A stretch of DNA of 64,000 nucleotides from JBPYCR01 sp051846935 (GTDB lineage: Bacteria; Bacillota; Bacilli; Bacillales; Amphibacillaceae): positions 1-64,000 of the forward strand of contig NZ_JBPYCS010000007.1 in the NCBI RefSeq assembly GCF_051846935.1, in the 5' to 3' direction. Shown here in pieces: positions 1 through 6,898 of the stretch; position 1 is the first letter of the stretch; every line of letters starts with the position of its first letter. The notes beneath the pieces are model-generated. The model was given only the letters and a program-made list of their open reading frames with translations. It was not told where the DNA came from and did not search any database. Made by a program: the position numbers and the translations under genes.

Positions 1-23
1 ATAACATAGCAGGGAGGATTATT

Positions 24-923
24 ATGAACACCGCTCCAGTCACAATTTCACAATCAATTGAGAGATTTAAAATTTATCTTCTTGAGAATGACAAGAGTTT
101 AAACACAATTAAAAGTTACAGTCAGGATCTAAACTATTTTTTCAAATGGATACAGCAAAGATATGAACCACCTCATTTAATATCTATTCTCACATCTACG
201 GATTTAAAGGATTATGAACGTCATCTCAAGTCTGACTCCACAATTGCCCCTTCTACAATAAATAGGAGATTAATAACTTTAATGAAATGGTCTGAATTTC
301 TTGTAACTATTGGTTCAACTTATATTAATCTTGCAAATAACATTAAAATCAAAAAGGTTCAGAGACAGAATAACATACGTTGGCTAACGAGAAAAGAAGT
401 TGGTAAGTTATTACATGCTATAGAATTGGAAAAACAGCAAAATTATAAAAAGGGAGTACTCCATCAAACAATAGTCTATTTAGCAGTAAATTTAGGACTT
501 CGTGTACAGGAAATGTGTGATGTTAAGTTAGCAGATATAGATGTTCAAAGATCGATTTTACGAATTAACGGCAAGGGCGATAAATACAGAATTGTACCTA
601 TGACTGAAAATACTAAGGAAGCAATAGATAACTGGCTAAAGGTGCGTGATCAACAATCCGACTATTTGCTAGTGAGCAGCAAAAGCAATTATATAACTAC
701 AAGAGCCATACAGCATATTTTTAAGAAATATAGTAGGCAACTAGGAATAGAGATTACCCCTCACTCGCTCCGACATACATATTGCAAACAGTTAGCACAG
801 CAGGGTGTAGATATTCAATCTATTGCAGAACTTGCTGGACACAGTAGTGTTGATACTACAAGGATATATGTAACTCCCTCCATTCGGGAGTTAAAAGATG
901 CATTGAAAAAGACAGAGTTTTAA
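24..923 (+). CDS. Tyrosine recombinase / phage-type integrase
   Basis: This 299-residue protein is a site-specific recombinase of the XerC/XerD and phage integrase family, which cuts and rejoins DNA through a tyrosine. Residues 10-95 fit the SAM-like core-binding domain, and the catalytic domain follows. All six expected catalytic positions are visible: Arg160 in LGLRVQEM, Lys184 in GKGDK, His247 and Arg250 in HSLRHTY, His273 in GHSSVDTT and Tyr282. An AGGGAGG ribosome site lies 6 bases before the ATG. It looks intact and active. It sits upstream of a large serine-recombinase cassette, so it may belong to the same mobile region or to a neighbouring element outside the window. XerC/D housekeeping function is less likely, because the neighbours are all accessory. 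Confidence 0.93.
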   Translation: MNTAPVTISQSIERFKIYLLENDKSLNTIKSYSQDLNYFFKWIQQRYEPPHLISILTSTDLKDYERHLKSDSTIAPSTINRRLITLMKWSEFLVTIGSTYINLANNIKIKKVQRQNNIRWLTRKEVGKLLHAIELEKQQNYKKGVLHQTIVYLAVNLGLRVQEMCDVKLADIDVQRSILRINGKGDKYRIVPMTENTKEAIDNWLKVRDQQSDYLLVSSKSNYITTRAIQHIFKKYSRQLGIEITPHSLRHTYCKQLAQQGVDIQSIAELAGHSSVDTTRIYVTPSIRELKDALKKTEF

Positions 924-926
924 ATT

Positions 927-954
927 GAGCGTTCAGATAAATGAGCGCTCTTTT
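927..954 (+). terminator. Weak hairpin after integrase
   Basis: GAGCG at 927-931 can pair with CGCTC at 946-950, followed by TTTT. The stem is only 5 bp with a 14-base loop, so this is at best a weak Rho-independent terminator for the integrase gene. Confidence 0.35.
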
Positions 955-1470
955 AATATTCATTATTAATCATTGTTTAAATTTTAATCAGTATAAGTGT
1001 TTTTTATAGTTATTAAGAGTATTAACGATTATAACCAATACAACAATTATAATTATTGCTAATAATTATTAATGAGAAAAGTTATTAGCCGCCACATTAC
1101 TCTTTTCCAACCCAAATCTCTTCGGTAATACTAAGTACAGATGAAAAAAATAAAAAAAATACCTAATATAGGAGAAATAAATTGAAAAAAATAAATAAAA
1201 AGAAAGAACTAGAAGGAATTAGATTTAAGTCGACATTTAATCGTAAACCTTTATTTCCCCCGAATTCCCCGTAATTTAGCAGAATACACCACATTTACAA
1301 AAGGTTCAATTTTGGCTATTCCAAACATAAGGTGCAGTTTCTAATATGTAGTTAAAACCTGCAATTGTATTAAAGCCCACTTGTTCTTCATTAAAATTCG
1401 TTTATCGATCAATTAAAGATAAATACTTGAAGATGATTAGATTCGCGCTATAGTTATCATCAAATCAACT
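955..1470. other. Gene-free AT-rich stretch
   Basis: About 500 bases between the integrase and the first small gene of the recombinase cassette. It is very AT-rich with no ORF that I can support on either strand. It could hold the promoter for the cassette or attachment-site sequence, but I see no clear core repeat or strong -35/-10 pair. Confidence 0.5.
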
Positions 1471-1485
1471 TGGAGGATGATAATT

Positions 1486-1818
1486 ATGGGAATGTACTTT
1501 GGCATAACATTTGATGGAGAAAAGTATCCAGAAGTAAAAAAGAGACTGGAAGAACATGCAAAATGTTTTAATAAGAAACTAGAGATGCACTTAATGGTTG
1601 ACCTTAATATACTTGAAATCTACTTCAAGTCAATGGATTGTAGCAAGGTAGATCGTGTAATTCTTTACGATTACGAAGAATTGGGTAACTGGGAAAACTT
1701 CAAGAGGTTATCGAATTTATGTATTAAATATGGGCTTGAATATAGCATTGTCAAAAAAAACATAGATCTCCATAGCGACGTGGACACATCACTGCCCTAT
1801 CTCTGTAGCATTACATAA
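1486..1818 (+). CDS. Small hypothetical protein, possible worn resolvase-like domain
   Basis: A protein of 110 residues with no family that I recognise. The ATG at 1486 is preferred over the ATG at 1477, because TGGAGG at 1471-1476 is then 9 bases upstream. The later part has the order hydrophobic strand, acidic loop, short helix, hydrophobic strand (VDRVILYDYEELG then LEYSIV), which resembles the second half of a serine-resolvase catalytic domain around its DRLSR motif. No catalytic serine or arginine set remains. It is the first small gene of a plus-strand array that ends in an active large serine recombinase. The resemblance is a pattern judgement and needs a profile search. Confidence 0.6.
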   Translation: MGMYFGITFDGEKYPEVKKRLEEHAKCFNKKLEMHLMVDLNILEIYFKSMDCSKVDRVILYDYEELGNWENFKRLSNLCIKYGLEYSIVKKNIDLHSDVDTSLPYLCSIT

Positions 1819-1856
1819 AAGAGAATTCATAAGAACCAGAAGGGAGGCACTAATAA

Positions 1857-2201
1857 ATGGATAATCAATTTGAAGGATATACGAAGGAACAGATAGAGTT
1901 CATTAATAAAAAACTTAATGCAGCAGTCAAAAATGAAGCAAGATCAGAAAAAAGAATACGCTCCCTGTTTTTAGAAAGTGAAATTGACTTAGTCAGAGAA
2001 ACTTGGAATAAGACTGAAACACCTCTTGGAATTCCCTTCAATGACATTATCATAGATAACATTAATCATTACCTTAATGAAATGGTAGATATAAAATGGA
2101 ACGGTAATTTAGATTCCATGTTTAAAAAGATAAAAAAACTAACAGATTATCAGGCTTTTACATTAGTAAAGGTTGCCTTAAAAAAGGATGGAATTTCTTG
2201 A
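1857..2201 (+). CDS. Small hypothetical protein
   Basis: A 114-residue charged, mostly helical protein that I do not recognise. AGGGAGG at 1841-1847 is well placed before the ATG, so translation looks real. It has no signal peptide, membrane segment or cysteine motif. It lies 38 bases after the preceding small gene on the same strand and probably belongs to the same transcript. No function can be given from the sequence. Confidence 0.65.
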   Translation: MDNQFEGYTKEQIEFINKKLNAAVKNEARSEKRIRSLFLESEIDLVRETWNKTETPLGIPFNDIIIDNINHYLNEMVDIKWNGNLDSMFKKIKKLTDYQAFTLVKVALKKDGIS

Positions 2202-2330
2202 TCGTTAAAGGTGGTACTTCTACATAGGGATGTCGCAGATTAAACGATATGAATACCATTTGCATAACATAGAGTTGGTTTATTAACAGTTATTAATGAA
2301 TAATTTTACGTGTGAAAGGGAGTGGCGATA

Positions 2331-2858
2331 TTGGGTCTAATAGTTGATAAGGGCTGTCATAAATTGGCCTTATTAATACTAATGTGTTTTTTTTCTTTTC
2401 TCTATACTATTATCTTTTTACCTATGGTGTGGATATTTTTCGAAACTCCTACTGGGGAATTTTTCTTTAATTCCTTTTTCTTATTTTTTCTTGGAGGAAT
2501 AGTTTTTAATATTATATTTACCATTAGTTACTACGTAGAAAAACCAGAGTTAGAAAAGGGTCTCCCGATAGGATTTGTATTAAGGGTATTTTGCTATAAG
2601 TTAATTTTATATGCTTTTTTAATTTGGGTAATGTCATTTCTTATTGGTAATATACTATCTTATGTTTATATGTTTCTATTTCTTATGTTTGGGGGATACG
2701 CTTGGTATTGTGTACTCAGAGGATATGTTAAGGCAAAAATAGATTATGAAAATAATGTTGAGAAAGGGAAACTTATTTCATGGCTCGATATACTTTTGTG
2801 TATAGGAATTGTATTATTATTACTAATAGGGTACTTCCACCGATTCGTAGGTATTTAA
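2331..2858 (+). CDS. Small multi-pass membrane protein
   Basis: A protein of about 175 residues with four hydrophobic segments, roughly at residues 12-35, 45-65, 90-125 and 150-170, and little soluble sequence between them. The TTG at 2331 is chosen because AAAGGGA at 2315-2321 sits about 9 bases before it. A GTG at 2322 is possible but overlaps that site. It is very AT-rich and phenylalanine-rich. Family unknown. It lies within the recombinase cassette but shows no link to recombination, so it may be cargo. Confidence 0.6.
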   Translation: MGLIVDKGCHKLALLILMCFFSFLYTIIFLPMVWIFFETPTGEFFFNSFFLFFLGGIVFNIIFTISYYVEKPELEKGLPIGFVLRVFCYKLILYAFLIWVMSFLIGNILSYVYMFLFLMFGGYAWYCVLRGYVKAKIDYENNVEKGKLISWLDILLCIGIVLLLLIGYFHRFVGI

Positions 2859-2963
2859 TTCTCTCAGGCAATTTTCTTGCTCCACTTGCAAATCTGTTTA
2901 TTTTTCCTCAAGTACGTTATACAATGTTTATATAATATATTTAATATACTTTCATATATGAGG

Positions 2964-2988
2964 GAGAAGGCTTCCTAGGGGCCTTCTC
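2964..2988. other. Hairpin after the membrane-protein gene
   Basis: GAGAAGGC at 2964-2971 pairs with GCCTTCTC at 2981-2988 around a 9-base loop. An A run rather than a T run follows on the plus strand, so it is not a standard plus-strand terminator. It may act as an RNA processing site or protein-binding site. Confidence 0.45.
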
Positions 2989-3181
2989 TTAAAAAAATAT
3001 AAAATTTGCTTTACAAGCAGAAAATCATATGGTAGTATATTAAATACGCAATATAAATATACATGCTTTAAAAAGTTTTACAAGATTTTTATATACTTTT
3101 TATATATTTAAGTCTCTTTCTTTTTATTACAGAATCGAAAGAGCAAGTAAAATTATACAAATATACTTTAATACATCCCAT

Positions 3182-3221
3182 TTGGATAAGTGTATATATC
3201 TGTTTACACAGGCTTATCCAA
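3182..3221. other. Long imperfect hairpin in gene-free stretch
   Basis: TTGGATAAG at 3182-3190 pairs perfectly with CTTATCCAA at 3213-3221, and GTGTA/TACAC inside extends the stem. It lies in the AT-rich 2859-3403 gap, which otherwise has no gene except a 5-codon ORF. No T run follows. Possible roles are a recombinase or regulator binding site, or a structured leader. Confidence 0.45.
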
Positions 3222-3321
3222 GTATTAAGTGTGCCTCTTAGGTATTCAATTACGATTGAATGTTTGTATAAGATTATTTGCTCTTTTTTATTTTGTAACG
3301 AAAAGGAGGGGACTTTTTTTA

Positions 3322-3339
3322 ATGGAAAAATTTAGTTGA
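3322..3339 (+). CDS. Five-codon leader ORF with strong ribosome site
   Basis: An AAGGAGGG site at 3303-3310 is followed, 11 bases later, by ATG and only four more sense codons before TGA. Such a strong site in front of so short a frame suggests either a leader peptide controlling the gene at 3404 or the scar of a broken gene. Whether it is translated is unknown. Confidence 0.3.
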   Translation: MEKFS

Positions 3340-3403
3340 TTTTCGTGCACTCTTTATAGAGTTGGATTTGGATAGTGGAAACAATTGTAAAGGAGTTAGT
3401 CGT

Positions 3404-3748
3404 ATGAATAAAACAATAATTTACGTGTACGAGCCGAGTGGAATAGAACTTTCTGAAAGAATTATAAAGCATGGACAATACTTACAAGAATTCTGTTCCC
3501 AGAATGAAAAGTGTCGTCAGTGGGATTACATCATAGTTGATCACTCTGGAATTAGGTGTAATCGGCATGTGCTAATTACTATGGCATTAGATGAGCAGTT
3601 GAAGAGAGTAATTATTAAAAGTAAAAAGTCTCTGGGAGGTAATCAATCTTCGAGGAATGAAATAATCACATGTTTGTTGGAAAACAATGTGGAGATTTTA
3701 ACGCCGAATCGTCTAGTTAAAATGCCAGAACTGCTCAAATTATTTTAA
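3404..3748 (+). CDS. Degenerate resolvase-like small protein
   Basis: A 114-residue protein. ATG 3404 is chosen because AAAGGAG at 3389-3395 is 8 bases upstream; an upstream in-frame TTG at 3362 has no site. The layout follows a serine-resolvase N-terminal domain: IIYVYEPSG where an active enzyme has YARVST, YIIVDHSGI where the family has a D-G-SG strand and loop, NRHVLITMAL like the RP-helix, and a final LLENNVEILTP like the helix and strand after DRLSR. The catalytic Ser/Arg motif is lost. It is probably a non-catalytic paralogue, perhaps a binding partner of the serine recombinase at 6899. This assignment rests on eye alignment only. Confidence 0.6.
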   Translation: MNKTIIYVYEPSGIELSERIIKHGQYLQEFCSQNEKCRQWDYIIVDHSGIRCNRHVLITMALDEQLKRVIIKSKKSLGGNQSSRNEIITCLLENNVEILTPNRLVKMPELLKLF

Positions 3749-3844
3749 GTAAATATGGCTGCGAATAAATTTCACTAGTTAATTAATTGATCTGTGATTA
3801 ATAGCCATATAAAACTATAAAACCATTAAAGGAGATGATGATTT

Positions 3845-4228
3845 ATGGAAGAAGTAACATTTTTCACCTTATTGCCAGAGTCAATCAAAGGAAAACGAAT
3901 GGAAGCAGATAAAGAATTTCTAATGTATTTAACAATCGCCCTTTCTTTTGCTGATAAACATGATCTAATTTTAAGAAGCGCACGTGGTATTTCAACTTAT
4001 GAAAACAACCGCTTAAGAGAATATTTTTCAAAACTGAGGAAAGGGTCAACGGTGTTAATAATATCACCAAAACTAGTTGCAAATGATAAGATTCTTAATC
4101 AATTTATTAGAAAGAATGTCAGATTTAGAGTTATTGATGAGGATTACATAATTAAACCTGAATTATTAAAAAAACAATGGTTAGGAAAAGAAACATTAGT
4201 AGTCTCAGAGCCACTTGCAGAAAATTAA
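3845..4228 (+). CDS. Degenerate resolvase-like small protein
   Basis: A 127-residue protein with AAAGGAG just upstream of the ATG. The middle has LRSARGISTYENNRLRE, then a strand STVLIIS followed by a helix and VRFRVIDED. This order parallels the G-SG loop, RP-helix, DRLSR region and final strand of serine resolvases. No catalytic serine is present at the N-terminus, where FFTLLPES replaces the usual YARVS. Its 3' end overlaps the longest possible form of the next frame, but the likely start of the next gene is 29 bases downstream. Function unknown; placed with the recombinase-derived array by context. Confidence 0.58.
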   Translation: MEEVTFFTLLPESIKGKRMEADKEFLMYLTIALSFADKHDLILRSARGISTYENNRLREYFSKLRKGSTVLIISPKLVANDKILNQFIRKNVRFRVIDEDYIIKPELLKKQWLGKETLVVSEPLAEN

Positions 4229-4257
4229 CAAAATCTAATGTGAAAGGAGAGTTATCA

Positions 4258-4599
4258 TTGGGAAATAAAAAAGTAGTATTTGCATTCGGTTACGAAGCAA
4301 TGGATGAATTAGTGGATCGTTTTTCTCCCTTAGAAAGACAATTAGGGGAACGCTTTGAGTATTATCCTATTATGGACTTAGATGGTGTGGAGGAAGTACT
4401 ACGAAACAACGATTACAAAGATGTGTATGTTTCAAGTGTAGAGGTCTTTGATGATTTGGAGGACTTTTGGTGGTTCTCGGAAGTGGTGCTTGGAAACGGT
4501 GCCCACTATCATATTGATGAAGAGGGTATTAATTCGGAAGAAATGTATCCTATTGGAGAGATTCTTGTAAAAATTGGAACGTGCTTTAATGGGTATTAA
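4258..4599 (+). CDS. Small acidic protein, possible resolvase-fold relic
   Basis: About 113 residues from TTG 4258, which has AAGGAGA at 4244-4250 placed 7 bases upstream. It is strongly acidic. It shares a pattern with the next protein: a strand of the type VYVSSVEVFDDLEDF, then NGAHYHIDEE. That pattern matches the later half of a resolvase N-domain in order but has no catalytic residues. The two genes look like an old tandem duplication. It could be a DNA-mimic or partner protein, but that is a guess from the acidity. Confidence 0.58.
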   Translation: MGNKKVVFAFGYEAMDELVDRFSPLERQLGERFEYYPIMDLDGVEEVLRNNDYKDVYVSSVEVFDDLEDFWWFSEVVLGNGAHYHIDEEGINSEEMYPIGEILVKIGTCFNGY

Positions 4600-4641
4600 G
4601 GATTGTCATTATAAAATTCAATGAATTATGGGGGAGATAAA

Positions 4642-5013
4642 ATGGAAAATGAAGATAAGAAGAAAAGGATTGTTACTTTATTATTTGGTTCTAACAGTGA
4701 ATTAGAAATGCAAAGAGAGCGTTTTTCGACACTTAATTGGGGATCTTACAACTACCTCTATTTAGAAAATCCATCAAATGAAGAGTTAGAGAATGTTTTT
4801 AAAAGAAATGACATCCAAGAATATCAGATTTTTAGTGTAGGTGTATTTAGTGACTTGGTTGACCTACATAAGACCGTAAGGATTGCCCACGAGAATGGAA
4901 AGAAAATCGAATTTGTTTATGAAAACATAACTTCAAGTAAAATGGTGAATTTTCAACAGGTACTTTACAGTCTAATGCTCTATTACAATCCAGAACAAAA
5001 ACTTTGGATATGA
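4642..5013 (+). CDS. Small protein, paralogue of the preceding gene
   Basis: A 123-residue protein from ATG 4642, with GGGGGAGA just upstream. An in-frame ATG at 4621 lacks a ribosome site. The segment YQIFSVGVFSDLVDLHK then ENGKKIEFVYEN lines up with VYVSSVEVFDDLEDF and NGAHYHIDEE of its neighbour. The N-terminal KKRIVTLLFGSNSE and the neighbour's KKVVFAFGYEAMDE also match in type. Both look like derived resolvase-fold domains without active-site residues. Function unknown. Confidence 0.58.
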   Translation: MENEDKKKRIVTLLFGSNSELEMQRERFSTLNWGSYNYLYLENPSNEELENVFKRNDIQEYQIFSVGVFSDLVDLHKTVRIAHENGKKIEFVYENITSSKMVNFQQVLYSLMLYYNPEQKLWI

Positions 5014-5127
5014 CTTATTTCCTCTTTAGAAATCTGGTTTGCTAAAACCATGAAAGATTAAAGCGGTTTTGAAGTAGTAATTAAAATACAAAAAGTTGCA
5101 GGGAGGCATTACGGGAGGTGCTACGTC

Positions 5128-5250
5128 ATGACAATACTTACAAAATCCAAGGAATTAGTTTTGCCGACCACGGAAGAACTAAAAAAGAAAGAACTGATTG
5201 AAACATTAGCCCGACTTGTAAAAGCATATGCAGAACAGAAATCTAAATAA
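5128..5250 (+). CDS. 40-residue small basic protein
   Basis: A short ORF of 40 codons with GGGAGGTG at 5113-5120, 7 bases before the ATG, as strong as any site in the array. The product has a short N-terminal stretch followed by one charged helix (EELKKKELIETLARLVKAY). I do not recognise it. In size and position, just upstream of recombinase genes, it resembles small recombination directionality factors, but that is inference only. A 7-bp hairpin follows its stop. Confidence 0.55.
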   Translation: MTILTKSKELVLPTTEELKKKELIETLARLVKAYAEQKSK

Positions 5251-5253
5251 AAA

Positions 5254-5273
5254 AGGTGGCTATATTGCCACCT
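5254..5273. terminator. Hairpin after the 40-residue gene
   Basis: AGGTGGC at 5254-5260 pairs with GCCACCT at 5267-5273. The T-rich side is on the minus strand, so termination would be better in that direction. On the plus strand it may act as a partial attenuator before the recombinase-related genes. Confidence 0.45.
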
Positions 5274-5339
5274 CAATTCACAGAATCTTCAATAAAGTTA
5301 AGGTGCAGAATATAACATAGAAAGATATGGAGGGGTATT

Positions 5340-5714
5340 ATGTCGAGAAAGGTACCGTTTGGTTACAAATTAGAGAATGATGATCAAGTAAAAGTTAATG
5401 AAGATGAGGCTATGTTGGTTCGAGAGATATTTAGATTGTTTATAAAATATCAATCTGTAATAAAGGTTACTGAAGGGATAAATAATTCTGATTTATTTCC
5501 AGAGAATAAGCACAGATTTAACGCAATGGAGATTAGTTCAATGCTTAAAAATTACTTTTATACTGGTAATTTGTTTTATGACGATGTGAAAGATAACAAA
5601 ACGGTTATTGTTGCATTTAGCCATCAAGGGATTGTCCCATCTGAGGTATGGGATAAGGTCCAAGAACTACTTATTCATCAAGGATCGAAAGTATCAAATA
5701 GATATACCCATTAA
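5340..5714 (+). CDS. Recombinase domain only (serine recombinase DNA-binding part)
   Basis: A 124-residue protein with GGAGGGG before its ATG. It matches only the Recombinase domain (Pfam PF07508 type) of large serine recombinases: PFGYKLE, then NEDEAMLVREIFRLF, then SSMLKNYFYTGNL and a closing PSEVWDKVQELL. The catalytic resolvase domain, zinc ribbon and coiled coil are all absent. The ATG has its own ribosome site, so it reads as a stand-alone DNA-binding protein rather than a random fragment. It could bind the attachment sites of the active recombinase at 6899 and compete with it or assist it. The alternative is a decaying duplicate still being translated. Confidence 0.75.
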   Translation: MSRKVPFGYKLENDDQVKVNEDEAMLVREIFRLFIKYQSVIKVTEGINNSDLFPENKHRFNAMEISSMLKNYFYTGNLFYDDVKDNKTVIVAFSHQGIVPSEVWDKVQELLIHQGSKVSNRYTH

Positions 5715-5742
5715 ATATTGTATAAAAGAAAGGGAGAAGAAT

Positions 5743-6024
5743 ATGGGAAAAATGAATGCTGTTGCTGCTGTCTACATGCGCGTAGGTACAAGGGAGGAAT
5801 TCGTAAGAATTTTGGAACGGAAAAATAATCTTACCATGAGAAACGTACTCAATAAGCCTAATTATGCTGGTGAAATTACAGATGATAAATTAAACGAGAC
5901 TATAGAAGTGATTGTAAATACTCAGTTTATAATTGGAAAATATCCACCTATTATTGGGCAAGAGTTAAGGAATAGAGTACAAATTTTGAACACAAGAAAG
6001 AAATATGATTCTTCATATGCCTAA
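5743..6024 (+). CDS. Internally deleted serine recombinase with Ser-to-Gly active site
   Basis: A 93-residue protein with AGGGAGA at 5731-5737 before ATG 5743. The first 19 residues are a resolvase start, with VYMRVGTREE where active enzymes have YARVSTDE; the catalytic serine is Gly15. It then jumps straight to the last part of the Recombinase domain, TMRNVLNKPNYAGEI and a closing PPIIGQELRNRVQ. The rest of the catalytic domain and the C-terminal zinc ribbon are gone. The reading frame is clean across the junction. It cannot be a recombinase. A role as a binding partner or inhibitor is possible; simple decay is the alternative. Confidence 0.75.
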   Translation: MGKMNAVAAVYMRVGTREEFVRILERKNNLTMRNVLNKPNYAGEITDDKLNETIEVIVNTQFIIGKYPPIIGQELRNRVQILNTRKKYDSSYA

Positions 6025-6043
6025 AAAGAAAGGGGAAATAATA

Positions 6044-6877
6044 ATGACAAAAAAGGCTGCAATTTACGCCCGTGTTGCTACAGTGGAGCAAGCAAAGGGA
6101 TTTAATATTGAAATTCAGGTTGAACATTTAAGATCATACTTAAATAATAAAGGCTATAAAAAAATTGAAGTATTTGTTGATGATGGTTATACAGGAAATT
6201 CCCTTTCTAGGCCCGGTTTCAAAAGACTTATGAGTGAATTAGGAGAATTTGAAGCCATTGCTGTGACGAACATAGACAGGATCTCAAGGAATTATGATGA
6301 GGTTATTTTACTTATTAATAACAATTTAGAACCATTAAACAAAAAGTTATTGGTAAGTACCTGTGATGTTGATAGTTCAACTCCAACTGGTTACATATTT
6401 CTTTCTTTAATAAACACTTTTAGGAAGTATGAATGGACGCAGAGGAATGAAAGTATTAGGCATGGACTTAAGAGAAGGGCAAGTTTGGGTAAGTGGAATG
6501 GTAGAGTTATGCTAGGATACGACTTACTTAATGGTAGGCTTACAATTAATGAGAAGGAAAGTATGATAGTTAAAGAAATTTTTGAACTAAGAAGTGATAT
6601 GAACACCTATAAAAGTATTGCAGAATATCTGAATAACAAAGGCTATAAGACAAAGCAGGGGAATTCTTTTGTAAGTAACTCTATAAGAACTATACTTAAA
6701 AATCCTATTTATGCTGGTTTAATTAGAGACAATCTATCAGATGAAAAACTATATAGTAACTCGAATGCGAATATCCAATTTGTAGAGGGAAATCATGCCC
6801 CTATAATTAACCAAGATTTATGGGAGAGAGTACAAAAAAAGACTATAGATACGAAAAGCGACTTTATAAGTGCTTAA
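6044..6877 (+). CDS. Catalytically dead serine recombinase paralogue (Ser12Ala)
   Basis: A 277-residue protein, ATG 6044 after AAAGGGGA. It has a full resolvase N-domain and a Recombinase domain, and is closely similar to the next gene over this length. The catalytic position reads YARVAT: codon 12 (6077-6079) is GCT, alanine, where the neighbour has TCT, serine. Arg10 and the DRISRN motif are kept. The EYER motif has become YEWTQ. There is no zinc ribbon or coiled coil. It should bind DNA and may dimerise but should not cut. It lies 21 bases upstream of the active recombinase, so the two are probably cotranslated and could form mixed tetramers. Confidence 0.88.
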   Translation: MTKKAAIYARVATVEQAKGFNIEIQVEHLRSYLNNKGYKKIEVFVDDGYTGNSLSRPGFKRLMSELGEFEAIAVTNIDRISRNYDEVILLINNNLEPLNKKLLVSTCDVDSSTPTGYIFLSLINTFRKYEWTQRNESIRHGLKRRASLGKWNGRVMLGYDLLNGRLTINEKESMIVKEIFELRSDMNTYKSIAEYLNNKGYKTKQGNSFVSNSIRTILKNPIYAGLIRDNLSDEKLYSNSNANIQFVEGNHAPIINQDLWERVQKKTIDTKSDFISA

Positions 6878-6898
6878 CAATGGAAAGGGGAGATAGCA

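Noticed and set aside
2964..2988. Plus-strand terminator
   Set aside because: The stem is good but an A run, not a T run, follows; listed only as a hairpin.
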